NCBI GenBank assembly: GCA_949126835.1
Contig: OX421494.1
Location: 56,486,358-56,550,357 of the forward strand
Source of the DNA: Anisus vortex
Lineage: Eukaryota; Mollusca; Gastropoda; Planorbidae
Direction: 5' to 3'
DNA: 64,000 nucleotides
The position numbers and the translations under genes are program-made. Positions 21,930-35,628 of the stretch are shown one piece after another; position 1 is the stretch's first letter; each line of letters opens with the position of its first letter. Under the pieces are notes generated by a model. It was not told the origin of the DNA. It ran no database searches and saw only the letters and a program-made list of their open reading frames with translations.

Positions 21930-22275
21930 AACTTACCAATGGTAATGTTTAGAGTTCAGACAGTAATGACCATTAATGTGAAAGTTTAATAAAATATTGT
22001 ATTTAATTCAAATGCTAATAAAAAAGGATGATACTCAGTGAATAATCACAAAAACGTAAATTTTGTATTAAATATAAAACGCTTTAACGATTTTCTCTGT
22101 AAATCTCTTTTGCTTTTGTCATTGGTCTTGCTACGGAGTTAAATTAATTGTCATATAAAAATAATTTTTTAAAGTATAATAGAGCAGGTTGACTTTTTGG
22201 CTGTTGGCACGCTGAATGATTTAGAAATCCTAGTTTGGCACACTGATGGCAAAAGGATGCCGACACCTGGTCTAG
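21930..22275 (-). mobile_element. hAT element copy, reverse
   Basis: Reads in reverse from CAGGTGTCGGCATCC through GTCAACCTGCTCTATTATAC. It is the inverted partner of 18889-19409. The inner border is uncertain because similarity fades near 21930. The second TIR and TSD cannot be placed. Confidence 0.75.
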
Positions 22276-23234
22276 CTGACGTTTCTTGGTTTCCTACCGT
22301 CTTCTTGTTATCACCTGGACACGGGTCAAACGAATACACACAAAATGACGACGTCACAAACACAAACTGAGACACTACAGGACAAAACATTTAGCATCCC
22401 TGAAAGCAGACCAAGCTAACAGTATGTCCATACCTAATGGTTTATTACTGTTTATATTTTAAATATTAACGAGGGGAAACGCATCTGCATCTTGATTTTT
22501 TTTTATGTTCTAAGGGCCTCACAGGATGTTAATTTTCTGCTCTGCAAGTTAGACTCGCCTAAATTAAAGGTCATAGGTCACCAACCTTAGCAATCAGACT
22601 TCAGACGACACTGATATTATTTCGCTGACACTGTTAGCTATAAGTTCCATATCATACTTTTATTTTCGACGCCTGCAAAAAGGAGCAAACGTGGTTTAAC
22701 AATTTAAAAAATAACATAGTATAACATCCATTGTGAATGACCCCCCCCCCCCCTCCACAACCCTTTAAAATTTTAATGCATGTAATATATTGGCCTACTC
22801 GAAATCACAATGTCGGTATCGAAGAAGAAGTTCAACCTAGCAAAATGTGTTCGATACAGTCCACATGCAAGCATCATGATCTGTTAAACCGTAGCAGACG
22901 TGACTGGGAATAAATACTTCAAACGGAAGTTTTTTGTTTTTTGTTTTTTTGTACGTAGCATGCAGACATGCGATTTGAGAGAGAAACAAAAAAAAAATAC
23001 CCACACAAAATATTGGGTCAAACAAGACAAGGGACATGATCCAGTTACAGTTATTGACATTGATGCAGCCAATTCCCGCCTTTTATCATGCATCATAGCA
23101 GTTTGAACTGACACTTCCGGTGTCATACAATAGTTCTTACAATCCTTAACCTTTAGCTTAGGCCTACTAAAAAAAAAAGGAATACAATACAATAACAACC
23201 TATACCAGTACTCAGATAAACATAAAGATAAAAA
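22276..23234. other. Unassigned sequence with a poly-C run
   Basis: A run of 13 C lies at 22741-22753. Overlapping short ORFs at 22837-23237 are on opposite strands in homopolymer-rich sequence and show no domain. Confidence 0.4.
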
Positions 23235-23452
23235 CACTTTTCTTATCCCTTATGCGAGAACGAATGCATATAAATACTTTTTTTTCCCGAGTGACACCCG
23301 GGCATGGAACGGGTTGCCTGAACGAACCAGGAAAACCAGCAACTTAACATCAATTAAAACACTGATCAAAAAGCAAGACTATGTCGGATGAGCGTAGGAC
23401 GCAATAATCTTCTTTATAGAAGGAGCGTCCGCAATATATAAGCAAAACTTTA
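23235..23452 (+). pseudogene. LINE-D 3' fragment with RT C-terminus
   Basis: The + strand reads ARTNAYKYFFFPSDTRAWNG, then LPERTRKTSNLTSIKTLIKK and a stop. This is the typical non-LTR RT C-terminal end (NAYKxxFFPxxxxxWNxLP). The 3' UTR has AGCGTAGGACGCAATAATC and a small stem (CTTCTTTATAGAAG). It is the clearest copy of a family found in at least nine fragments in the window, all 3'-anchored. Confidence 0.85.
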
Positions 23453-23934
23453 TTTTAAATTAAGGATGGCAACGTTTAGAATCTATAATAAATATGTTAT
23501 TTACATCTGTATAGGAAACCGTAACAAAAAGCTGAAAGTATGCCATACATGTTCTAGACTATTTGCTTTCAGTGTAATTAAGTAGTTTAGGTAATTTAGC
23601 TTGTATTCAATAGTTATATAGTATATTCCTCACTTGACCCTATTGTAAGGGTTAAACACAGGCCTTCTTTTAATTATTCTGTTTTACACCAGGAATCAGC
23701 AGTCTACCGTACGCGTGTCAGAGCGATGTTAGACGATAGGTGGAAAACCCACAGGAAAGAGATTTCTTTCAATACAGTTCAAAACAACGTACGCCAGGAT
23801 AATTTCTGCTGCATGCAACGGCCGGCAAAAACGAATTATTCATTTCTTTAATTACTCTAATAGACAGTAGTAGATGCATAAATACACGTATTACATTACA
23901 TATTTGGAGAGAAAAAAACAGGAAAGTAGGTTAG
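23453..23934. other. Unassigned sequence
   Basis: No recognised feature. Confidence 0.4.
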
Positions 23935-24354
23935 GCTGTTGAATTGAATTGAATTGTTGAATTTCCGGCCCATCAACATCGATGGTTATATAGGGCCTAT
24001 TTGATAACGTTGTTGTCATTTTTCTCTTGTATCCATTTTATTGTTTAGATTCTGTTGTACAGTTGTATGTCTTTAATATAGTTTATTATATGTTTTGGTT
24101 TAATTTTGCTGAAAAGTTCATGAAGAGTTCTACAGTATTAGAATTTACGTCGAATGTCATCAAATGTATTACATTCCAACAAAATGTGAGACACTGTTAA
24201 GTTGGCATTGCAGAAAGCACACATTGGGGCCATTTCTCGTTTTAAGATAAACGAATGTGTTAGTTTCGTATGTCCTGTATGTAGTCTGCAGAGAATAACT
24301 GCGTCCTTTCGAACAAGTTGGCCTGTATCATGCCAGGTTTTTGAATTTTCCAAA
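23935..24354 (-). pseudogene. LINE C-terminal RNase H fragment with (AATTC)n tail
   Basis: The reverse strand reads LCRLHTGHTKLTHSFILKRE, then MCAFCNANLTVSHILLECN and FDDIRR. The RLxTGHTxLTHSF and CxxC...TVxHxLxEC blocks are the C-terminal zinc-knuckle-like region of I/Jockey-group LINEs. Downstream in the sense direction the sequence ends in repeated AATTC units (23940-23955). The upstream RNase H and RT are missing. Confidence 0.82.
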
Positions 24355-24371
24355 TACTGCAGTTTATTGGT

Positions 24372-24440
24372 TAGGCTGTTGGCACGCTGAGTGAATTAGA
24401 AAACATTGGCTACTTTTGGCACGCAATTATCAGAAAGGTG
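24372..24440 (-). mobile_element. hAT end remnant
   Basis: GGCTGTTGGCACGCTGAGTG, then TTGGCACGCAATTATCAGAA and GGTGGCAACCACTGCA, resembles the right end of the hAT copies at 22195-22275 and 32740-32812. No partner end or TSD is identified. Confidence 0.55.
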
Positions 24441-25681
24441 GCAACCACTGCAAGACGCTACTTAAGCTAAAGCCACACTATATTCAAGAATCAGTGATTC
24501 GCAGCGATTCAAATGTCTGTTTTCTGTTTATTTGTTTGTCTAGATCTATATTCTTTTATGTTATAGCCTATAATACTTCTATAGTCATATATATAGTCTA
24601 TATATTCTATTTATGTATACTTTATTACAGCTTCTATGCATTCTTTCCTTCCTATATTCTTAACGTCTATATTCAACATTTTACTATTCTTAACATCATT
24701 TTTCTTTAATTTCTCGGGCCCCGTTTTTCACCCTACTTGTCCTGGTTTATTTCAAGAATTCTGTTAACAAGTCAAATGCGTTCTTGATCAAGTGTGGAGT
24801 GTCTGAATTTGATGGCTGGCAGAGGGGGGGGGGGAGCTGAGGGCGGAAAAAAATAGGGGAGCGGATGGAAATCAAAGAGGGAGACAGAGAGAAGTGAGGA
24901 GTGGCGTGCTTGCAGACACAACATCTCTCACAGCCCCAGCGTCGTGAGTGGCGCCCCGAGTACACCCCACACACAGTCACACATCAGTGACAACTCTGAG
25001 GTTCACGTGGCATCGTGTTTTTATTTCTCCGAGTTTTAGAAGAGCTGCAAATCGTTTCTCACATTTGTATTTCTTCTCTCTATGTTATTGTCTTAAATTC
25101 CCAGTGAGTTTTGTTAAAGGTTAAGTGACACATTCAAATCTTATACTAAGTTTTAGTACTGCTGTAGTTATTAGACCAGCACTCGTTTGTGGATGTCGAA
25201 ATAATTGTAAATCATTATTAAAGTTATAGAGAAATGATTAAAAAAAATCAAACATTTAAACAACTTGCAGAGCCTAAACCGATGTAATATTTAAGTAATA
25301 TAAATGTAATACACACCACATATTTATATATCATATCATTGGAAAGAAAAATATTGTTTAATTGTCTTAAAATAGTAAAATTGTTGAAATAATAACAAAA
25401 ATAGCATTAAAATCGCCTGGAGAAAATTATTAGTGATATGATTTATAAGTGATCAGAGGAAAATCAATTCATGCGATGAAATAGCCATGGGTCAATGTGA
25501 TAGCCATGTGTCAATGTGATACTGAAGTGTTTTCGGTATGATGTTGTTTAGAGACTTAAGTGATAACTAGAAGTTGTGTGTGCAGGCTGTGACACTTCGT
25601 TCTGGTATTCGGTTAGTTCCTGAGAGCTGAATCGTGGTAAGTTGTGCTGGTCAGATTACCCACACACAGGGGTGTTAGTGA
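24441..25681. other. Unassigned sequence, partly GC-richer
   Basis: A poly-G run lies near 24827 and a GC-richer block at 24880-25010 contains CACGTG. It could be regulatory or an untranslated exon, but no coding sequence or splice pair supports that. Confidence 0.35.
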
Positions 25682-26330
25682 TTGTACTTAAACACAGACT
25701 GTACTTAAACACAGACTGTTCTTAAACACACACTGTACTTAAACACACACTGTACTTAAACACACACTGTACTTAAGCAAACACTGTACTTAAACACAGA
25801 CTGTACTTAAACACAGACTGTACTTAAACACAGAATGTACACATACGGCACTTAAACACAGATTTTTACTTAAAAACAGTTTAGTTGCTCTACTTAAACA
25901 CAGACTGTACTTAAACACAGACTTTACTTAAATAAAGTTTAGTTGTTGTACTTAAAGAACACTGTACTCAAACACAGACTGTCTATAAACACAAGCTTTA
26001 GGCCCTACTTAAATAAAATTCGGAGGTTATACTTAAACAAAGACTGTGTTTAAACACACAGATTGTAATAAAACACACAGATTGTGATTAAACGCAAACT
26101 TTACTTAAACACATAATTTACTTAAACACAAATGATTGGTTCTACTTATGCATTGATTATATTTAAACACGTTCAGTTACTGTATTTCAACATAGTTATC
26201 TGATTGTAGGCCTACTTAAACACTTTTCTGTGATCATAATCAAACACAGATTATGCTGATACACAGTTCAATGATTGTACTTAAACACATATTATACTTA
26301 AACACAGTAACTTTTCGATGATTGTTCTTA
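25682..26330 (+). repeat. Diverged 16-17-bp tandem array (ACTTAAACACAGACTGT)
   Basis: Dozens of units based on TACTTAAACACAGACTG. The array is nearly regular at 25690-25850 and increasingly interrupted towards the right, so it is an old, decaying minisatellite. Two units carry TA-to-TAGGCCTA-type insertions (26004 and 26207). Confidence 0.9.
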
Positions 26331-26862
26331 AAAACCTTAAACGAGATCTTAGACATTTGATGAATGCAAGAAATCAAATAACTGCCACTGTAATTTCTTG
26401 CATTTAAATAACGCGCTAAGGATGGCCCAATCAGTTGTCATTGATAGACAGTTTACGGTTAAAATTCAGTTCATTTTCGGGTCATTGTGACAGCCAATAT
26501 TCATCCCTGACATCATCATCCATCGCGCGGGCGGACGGCTTTGACCTCCTTCACTTCAGATCTATCTGATGTTCTTTTCTTCCAAAACTTTCGCTGAGCC
26601 ATCTCCACATCACCTCCATCCCATCCCTAGGTGTGTCCTTGAGTCCTGTTCTAGTAGGATTCTAGTAATATGTCACCATCACCCGTCTGTTATTTCGCAT
26701 TTACATCTCTAGTCGACCTGTCCAGCTTAGCCAGAACGTTAAAACAATCTTTAGATCTAGTACTTTTACAGGAGCCTGGTGTGCAATTAATTAAACTCTT
26801 TGTTGAAGCAAAGACCATGCATAATAAGATGAAATCATTCACGAAAGTAATTTAAAACAAAT
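26331..26862. other. Unassigned sequence
   Basis: The short forward ORF at 26670-26855 has no domain. The stretch at 26520-26650 is GC-richer but unassigned. Confidence 0.4.
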
Positions 26863-27037
26863 CTTGATAAAGGCTGTGCTTTTTTCCCCCGGGTCTGGAG
26901 GGGATTCCTTAATTGTTTTTCCAGCTCTGGTGGATACCAGGAATTTGCTTAGGAAAATTAAAGGTGGCTAACCTTTGAGTGGCCACACCACATTATTTGG
27001 ATGGCTACTTCATCGGCCATATTGTTCAATCAAGGCC
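26863..27037 (+). mobile_element. SINE-A, 5'-truncated copy
   Basis: GATAAAGGCTGTGCTTTTTT, then CCCGGGTCTGGAGG, GGCCACACCACATTA and GGCTACTTCATCGGCC, matches the body and tail of SINE-A (compare 43722-43915). The tRNA-like head is missing. Confidence 0.7.
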
Positions 27038-27096
27038 GACAGGATTACTTTACTAATTCTAATGCTTTAAATTATTAGGCCTAGCGGCCTACCTAT

Positions 27097-28252
27097 AGAG
27101 CGATTGCAATCACGTGACAAAAAGCGCGTGCTGTTTTGTTTACTTTATCTAATGGTGTTAAATGGCAGCCGTATTACTATAGCCGTAAGAACGTTTTATT
27201 TTTAAATGTGATCATTTCAAAAATATAACGTAAAACATAATATATAAAACACTGTCAAGCGATGTAATTTAACATTCAAAGCTAAAAATTTAAACCATGA
27301 AAAAATCAATGGATAAGGTTCCGTAAGTGCCGAATATTTAATTGAAGATGCCGATTGTCGAAAGTTAGCCTATTTAACTTTCTATCTAAAAGTAAAGCAT
27401 AAAGCTGAATGTACAATGTTTCTAAAGAGCTATTGAAAAACTATAAAAGCCTAAAATATTGTTTATTTCGTGGAGGGACTACTAAGGACTAGTACCACAG
27501 TTAAATATCAAGATTTATGGAAACTAATTCCTTATATTTTGGGTTTAAAATACACATGGACAAGTCTTAATGAGGCGTGAACTTTTGAACCCGAATGTTC
27601 GTGAACTTCCTGTTCTATTTTTAAACTAATAACAAAAAAGCATGCTTTTGCTGGCGTTTGACAATTTATTTCAACCTTGACGGCCAGTTCTAGTCTTTTA
27701 GAATTATACAAAGGATACAATATTAGTTATGAGGAATCCGTTTTTAACATCAAAAGTGAACAGGCGATCATTAATACTCAAGTGTTAGTCGCGTGACGTT
27801 AAATTTGTATTTGTTTACAAAATAAATGAGTCAAGAGTTGCGTTTTCTTGGTTATTGAAAAACAAAATGCGTAAATTCATAAAAACGAATAACAAAAATT
27901 CTTTTGCATTAAGCAATAAGTTTGATATTTTAAAAATGTGATTATTCCCTTCTGACTTTAACAATACATTGTTTTGCTTTGCAAACATCTATTGGAAATG
28001 AAATAAATTTTAATCCCCAACAAATTTGAGTACAACCAGTAAAGTAGCACACAGACATTGTTTCGAATAAAATGATCGAATAAGAACGGAAATGTTTTTG
28101 CACGTGACCTTTTATGCATGCATACACGTTAAGACTTGTCCATGGTAAGGAACAATGTTTATTTCCCATTAATGCCATTATCACCAAGATGGCCGCTATT
28201 TACACAAGTGCCGCACTAAAAAACCCTAAGCCACGCCTATTGCACTCGCTCT
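27097..28252. mobile_element. TIR element with AGAGCGA ends and AT flanks
   Basis: The left end AGAGCGATTGCAATCACGTG and the right end read in reverse, AGAGCGAGTGCAATAGGCGT, are imperfect inverted repeats. Both are flanked by AT (27095-27096 and 28253-28254). A 2-bp AT duplication is reminiscent of ISL2EU-type elements, but no transposase can be read, so this is tentative. Confidence 0.6.
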
Positions 28253-28526
28253 ATTTCTCATTCTGGTGTCAAAGTATTTTTTTCATTTTGCAACTTTAAT
28301 AATATAAATATTCTTTTTTAAACGATTTAATGCCTTCTTTGTTATTACTTTGCCTACTAGTGCAAAGGCATGCGCAAATATACATAGCACCGAATGAGTT
28401 AGCTGTGGAGAGTGTCAAAGGCTTGTGAGCGTTCAGAAAGTGTCTTGTTATTGTTTCCCATGTGTAAAAATGAATATTTCTAATTGGGCTGAGGCTATTT
28501 GCACCCGGGTTTCTTTATAATTAAAT

Positions 28527-28791
28527 AGCTATTCGGACCTATTTTCAGACAAAATTCATTAGAACCCATAAAAATAGAGGAAAAAACAAATTCACATTGC
28601 ACCAAATTCACATTATTACCATTTTTTATAAGAAATAGCACAAAAAAACACCAAACTATTATTACAAACAATACTACAAAGCCATCCCTATCATATAAAC
28701 TAACCGACACTAACTAGTTCTGCCTGTATATTTCATTAAACATTACATTCATTTCATTATCGAATACTAAGCCTATCGGGTCCGAATAGCC
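28527..28791. mobile_element. TIR element 'GGCTATTC', uninterrupted copy
   Basis: Ends AGCTATTCGGACC and GGGTCCGAATAGCC are inverted over 12 bp. In reverse orientation it matches the interrupted copy at 5411-6281 and preserves the target without the Helitron-like insertion. Confidence 0.7.
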
Positions 28792-29039
28792 ATTTCGTTC
28801 TAATTGTCTTCTCTAAAGTGATTTTGAATAGCATTCATTACAGCGATGTATCAACTTAGACCACATCTAATTCAGAATTCTCTTGAGTAGTCACCCTGAG
28901 CTGAAAATTTACTTATTCTGTTCTCTCGTGATTGTTTACTAAATACATTCCTAACCACATATTATAAATCACAGAGAATTGGCATACTATAAATTAAGAT
29001 ATACAGGAAATAAACCCGGCAAGACTTGTGATTATGTAT

Positions 29040-29042
29040 AGG

Positions 29043-29114
<72 letters not shown>
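29040..29114. repeat. (TA)n microsatellite
   Basis: About 70 bp of almost perfect TA dinucleotides. Confidence 0.98.
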
Positions 29115-29118
<4 letters not shown>

Positions 29119-29439
29119 CACAACATGTTCGCTATAATTATACATTCATTAGTAGCCTACAGGGATGACCTTTAGGCGTAGGCTATTTTTCTCCACATTA
29201 AGCGCTCCTTAAAATGCATTGGGAATGAATCATGGAAATGCATGCCATGTAATATAAAAACATGCTGGATAAAAAAAATATATTTTCAAATTAATATATA
29301 AGGGCCTATATTAACACAAGTCAAGCTTTGAAATCCAGAACGTGTTTATTTTTAATGTAGGCCTATATATTATAGGGCCCTAGCAGGCATAGTTATAATA
29401 GCGGAATACCCAGATTTTAAGTCACTGATATATACAAAA

Positions 29440-29760
29440 AAAGAATGCATTGCGCCTGCATAATAAATGTGTGTGTGCAAATAATTGAGGATAGAATTGA
29501 TTACACAGTCTACACTATTCACTTATCCATATAAGCGAGTTATAGGACTAAACCACCTGTAATTAGAACAAACCTATATGATAAAAAGAAAGTCTAAGTC
29601 ACTTGAAAAGTATTTAGAGGTCACTGTTTAGGAAATTTAATTTTATAGGCAAGTGAAAGTCATGTGAAAGCCTATTGATTTTGGCTTCAAGAATAAAGTT
29701 TTCCGGGCCCAATACATTCTTTTTATAAATTAGTGTTTTGGGTACCTTGTGAAAACGACG
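29440..29760 (+). repeat. Dispersed repeat, paralogue of 44430-45205
   Basis: Shared blocks are AATTGAGG, TAAGCGAGTTATAGGA, CTAAGTCACTTGAAA and TCCGGGCCCAAT followed by CATTCTTTTTATAAATYAGTG. This copy lacks both MITEs that interrupt the 44-kb copy and so acts as their empty site. Identity of the underlying repeat is unknown. Confidence 0.75.
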
Positions 29761-31938
<2,178 letters not shown>

Positions 31939-32029
31939 TAGCTGGTTTATCTCTTCCTTATTGTCTTTTTTTTTGGTTGGTGTTGTTGGAAGTCTCTAGT
32001 AATGAACGTCACATCCGCCGTGTCTTGGA

Positions 32030-32115
32030 ATCAACCAATAGAAACCAACTCCATGACACTAGCCGGATTTCACACAGTAATAAGATTCCCCGGATGACGT
32101 CACCACACGTGGGGG
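32030..32115. promoter_or_regulatory. Candidate regulatory cluster (CCAAT, CRE, E-box)
   Basis: Within about 85 bp lie ACCAATAG (CCAAT box), a full palindromic CRE (TGACGTCA, about 32094) and CACGTG (about 32105), in locally GC-richer DNA. No downstream exon is recognised, so this is only a motif cluster. Confidence 0.25.
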
Positions 32116-32602
32116 CAAGGGTAAATGTTAATAGCTCATTAGCCAGATTTAGGAGTGTCTGCACACTTTGATCGAATTGAGTGGCGCGAATCGATGCCGA
32201 CAAACACGGCGGGGGAACACTTGGCACAGGCGTTGGCGCATTAGTTGACTGTCGCTACTTATGCTCAACCTTCTGTCTGTGCTACTTCACAAATATCCGA
32301 TCAGGTGGCGCAAATTGCTAGAAAATTCACGTTTAGGGGAGTGAATGGTTCCTGACTACATCTGTTTTTTAGAAGTATTTACAGTGACAGTATAATTAAG
32401 TTCTGCCTGGCCCAAAAGTCTATATGTCCCATCATGTCCTAAATACTGCCAGACTTATCCTGTTCGAAAGCTAGTTTGTGTCAACATGACTTTAAGCAAG
32501 TCAACGTTTTTTGTTAAAACTTGCACAAAGTCTAGTCTCCTCTTTCTCCAAAGTCTAGTATTTTTATGTATTATTACTACTTTGCCGTTCTGACCTCTAG
32601 TA

Positions 32603-32812
32603 GGCTACAGGTATCGGCAACCTACGGCACGTTTGCCAAACTTGGCACGCCGAGGGATTTTCAATGGCACGCGAAAGACGCATTAAAAGTCTATTCAAGT
32701 CTCTTCTACAAGAAATTGTGTGCTACAGCAGGATGACTTTTAGGCTGTTAGCACGCTGAATGAATTAGAAATCATAATTTGGCACACCGTTATCAAAAGA
32801 TTACTGACCCCG
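32603..32812. mobile_element. hAT-type MITE, about 205 bp
   Basis: CAGGTATCGGCAACC on the left and an inverted-type end (ATTACTGACCCCGG) on the right, with interior GGCTGTTAGCACGCTGAATG as in other hAT copies. CTCTAGTG follows the right end and CTCTAGTA precedes the left end, but GGCTA lies between that and CAGG, best explained by a TA-GGC-TA micro-insertion. Confidence 0.75.
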
Positions 32813-32949
32813 GCTCTAGTGTATCTAGGTTTAATGATTTAACCAATTTCTCCAAAGTCTAGATCTAGTCTTATCTTGACTATTTATATTCTCTCTCTTT
32901 CTCTCTCTCTCTCTCTCTTTATATAGATCTATAAATATATTAGTTTTTA

Positions 32950-33003
32950 ATCTTATCTTATCTTATACATTACAGACGCTCCTCATACAAGTCTGAAAAG
33001 CTA
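32950..33003 (-). mobile_element. LINE-D tail remnant
   Basis: ATCTTATACATTACAGACGC is the reverse of the LINE-D 3' UTR (GCGTCTGCAATGTATAAGAT). Confidence 0.6.
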
Positions 33004-33866
33004 ATTTACTATTATTTGCAAACATTTTCAAATGTTTGAGATAATGAAAAAAAAAAGGACAATTATTTAGGCAGCAAGCGATAACAACTTTTTTTTTGGG
33101 ACCCAGTCTATGATACACGCATTGCTTATATTATATGTATAGGTTAGTGTCAATGTTTACGTTGGAAATAAATCCGGGGTTAATGCCCTTGATCGAGTCG
33201 CAGACGATCAGTAGGCTAATAATAGGTCAGTATTAAATTAAACAGTAAGAAATCAACCTTTAATAATACGATAACAAATCTAAAAAAAAAAAAAAAAAAA
33301 AAGAAACACAGAATAATCCTCCTACATTTGATTTATAAATCGCCAGCTTTCAGATCACGATAATCTGCGCTAGATTTCTCAAAACCTCTTAATTTTTCGT
33401 TGGGCTAAGGCGGCTAAGGTCAAGAGTCAAGGCGAGTCATGGGTACCGGGTATTGGGGTTAAGCCAACAATGCAATAATTATTATTCAACGGCATTTAGA
33501 TTAAAATCATCGTAGGAAAGAAAATAAAAAGTCGGCCTACATTATTAAATATTTGTGTTAATGTAATAGATCTTTTTTTTAATGAGCAATAATTGTCTAA
33601 TGTCTTCTCAATCTTTTTAAACGAGCAACAGACGCTAGTCGTATCGACCTATAATGCCTATATTGGCTATATGATAAATGCCTTCTCATATTTTAATTGA
33701 TTGATTATTAGAAGTAAAATGACTGGGATGGGCTAAAGTAGGCTAAACAATTACTGCTGGACTCTCTAGGCCTATTATTTCATTTATCAAACAAAAAATC
33801 CTGGGCATAAAAATAAAGCGTCTTATACTGACCACAGTGTTTTAATAATTTGTTGCATTGTTATGT
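33004..33866. other. Unassigned AT-rich sequence
   Basis: Includes a run of about 20 A at 33283-33302. No gene or TIR is recognised. Confidence 0.4.
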
Positions 33867-33872
33867 CTATGC

Positions 33873-34190
33873 ATCGGAGTCAAACTCAAGGCCGGTGGGC
33901 CACATTCGGCCTGGCGTAAAATTATATCCAACCCGCGAGAGAATGTTCATCTATACCTATTGCAGTCTATTTTTTTTTTTATTGTTTAAGAAAATAGATT
34001 GAAAGCTGGACAGAATGCATTATTCTACACATGTGCAATGGCTAAGTCCGTAGGGAAAGTCCCTAGTTGAGTTTTCTAACAGATCGAAGAATTCTGTCAG
34101 TTCACGGCCAACGAGATTTTTATAAAAAGGAATGCTAGCTAGCGTTTCAGGGCCATTCTTCTCAGCGTCTTAAACCTTCACGACGGAACC
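33873..34190. mobile_element. hAT-type fragment (one end)
   Basis: GGAGTCAAACTCAAGGCCGG, then GGGCCACATTCGGCCTGG, resembles the end motif of a widespread hAT group (GTCTCAAACTC...GCGGGCC). The opposite end and TSD are not found, so the right border is approximate. Confidence 0.5.
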
Positions 34191-34244
34191 ATTTATTCAT
34201 ATGCAATGTGCGTTGAAGTCATTTTCAAGTGAACCTACGACAGA

Positions 34245-34312
34245 CACGCGTGGAACAGCGTAAGACGCAATAATCTTCTTTATAGAAGGAGCGTCTGCAA
34301 TGTATAAAATAA
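34245..34312 (+). mobile_element. LINE-D tail (3' UTR only)
   Basis: AGCGTAAGACGCAATAATC, then CTTTATAGAAGGAGCGTCTG and CAATGTATAAAAT, matches the end of 23235-23452. Very short 3'-anchored copy. Confidence 0.75.
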
Positions 34313-34709
34313 AAGAACAGGTCCGAAATTGTTTTTTTTTATAGATTTATCTTCCCACGTCTCAGTGAGTATTTATCCATTTCTGCTCGCCATCTCAAGT
34401 GTGATTTTACCCCCCCCCCCTTCCCACTTTCCCCCTGCTATAGTTGATTTGGACACCATTTTGCTAGTGTATCATTGTTTTAAAACTTATTATCACTGAT
34501 TAAAAACCGTCATAAAATATATTTTTTTACAAATTCTTCTAAAAATATCAACAAGCATTTAAAATTACAGTGAAGTAAGCTTTTATTGCTCTAACTGAAA
34601 CATTTTGTTTTTATGGGTTTTAGATACTCTCATAAAATACGATTAGATGTTTGGCGCCAAAAGTGTTTAGTACAGTAATTTTACATTCAGGTTATCACAT
34701 TATAACACA
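34313..34709. other. Unassigned AT-rich sequence
   Basis: A C-run lies near 34411. Nothing else recognised. Confidence 0.4.
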
Positions 34710-34823
34710 AGCGGGCACGCCACGTTATATCGACGGGGAAAAAACGTGAAAATCACGAAGAAACTTGGAAACCACGAATTTTACCACGTTGTTTCCCCGT
34801 CGATATGACGTGATGTGCCCGCT
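34710..34823. mobile_element. Fold-back MITE, 114 bp, copy 1
   Basis: AGCGGGCACGCCACGTTATA, then TCGACGGGGAAA, is mirrored by TTTCCCCGTCGATATGACGT and then GATGTGCCCGCT. About 40 bp pair on each side, so nearly the whole element is a hairpin. The related copy is at 38205-38309. No TSD is obvious. Confidence 0.8.
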
Positions 34824-34977
34824 GGGATATTCCCTGAACCTTTTAAATTGACAGTTAACAGGATATTTTATTTTCCCGTTAAATGTGCATGCCATTGATA
34901 TCAAGTCCATTCAGTTGGGTCTTTAATATTTACTAGATCTAGGTTTAAAAAAAAATACTTATGTTCCTTGGTTTAAG

Positions 34978-35272
34978 CATAGACTATAATACACATGGAC
35001 CGCTTGCTTTAGTATTTCTGCTAGATGATGACTCTAAAGACTGCTTTTCGGAATTCCCGATTCGTATATTACTTTGCACTTCCGTATTATTGAATCGCTT
35101 TGATTTTCTCAATGAAAAATTAAAATTAAAATCGAAAGTTGTATAAAGTGAAAACATTTATGAAACAAGGAGGAGCGTAGAAGTAATTAAGACAGCCTTA
35201 TTGGTTGCGCTCGGAAAAAAAATACATATAATCTCTAAAAATAGAGCAAGCTGTCCATCTTATTATAGTCCT
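34978..35272. mobile_element. MITE 'GACCGC', copy 2
   Basis: CATAGACTATAATACACATG at the left and CCATCTTATTATAGTCCTTG at the right, flanked by the direct repeat GTTTAAG (7 bp) on both sides. The interior is collinear with copies 1 and 4. Confidence 0.85.
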
Positions 35273-35337
35273 TGGTTTAAGAATTTTTTTGAAGAGAGTT
35301 TTGATAGTCAACAAATGCTTAGTAAATTAATGTTCAC

Positions 35338-35551
35338 CATTCACCAGTTTCTGTGGCCACGGCTTAATAGGTGAATGTGTGGCCAGCACTATACACAACC
35401 ACCTTTTTTTTTCCTCATCTAAAGTCAGTTACCCATCCGAGCTGAGTAGACTCGGGGATACCCCCCCTACCCGGAAAAAAAAACCTCCTAGCCTTCACCA
35501 GGATTTGAACCCAGAGACCTTCGATACGCCAGTCGAACGCGGTGCCACCGT
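35338..35551 (-). mobile_element. SINE-A, reverse, near full length
   Basis: Reverse reading gives GCGTTCGACTGGCG, GGGTTCAAATCCTGGTGAAG, a T-run, GAGTCTACTCAGCTCGGATG and GTGGCCACAGAAACTGG. It has a tRNA-like B box and the full SINE-A body. Confidence 0.85.
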
Positions 35552-35628
35552 GATCCTTGAAAGAGTTTCCGTTTTTTTTTAAAGCAACCTTCATGATTTT
35601 AAGTATTAGAATAGAAATGCAAGATAAG

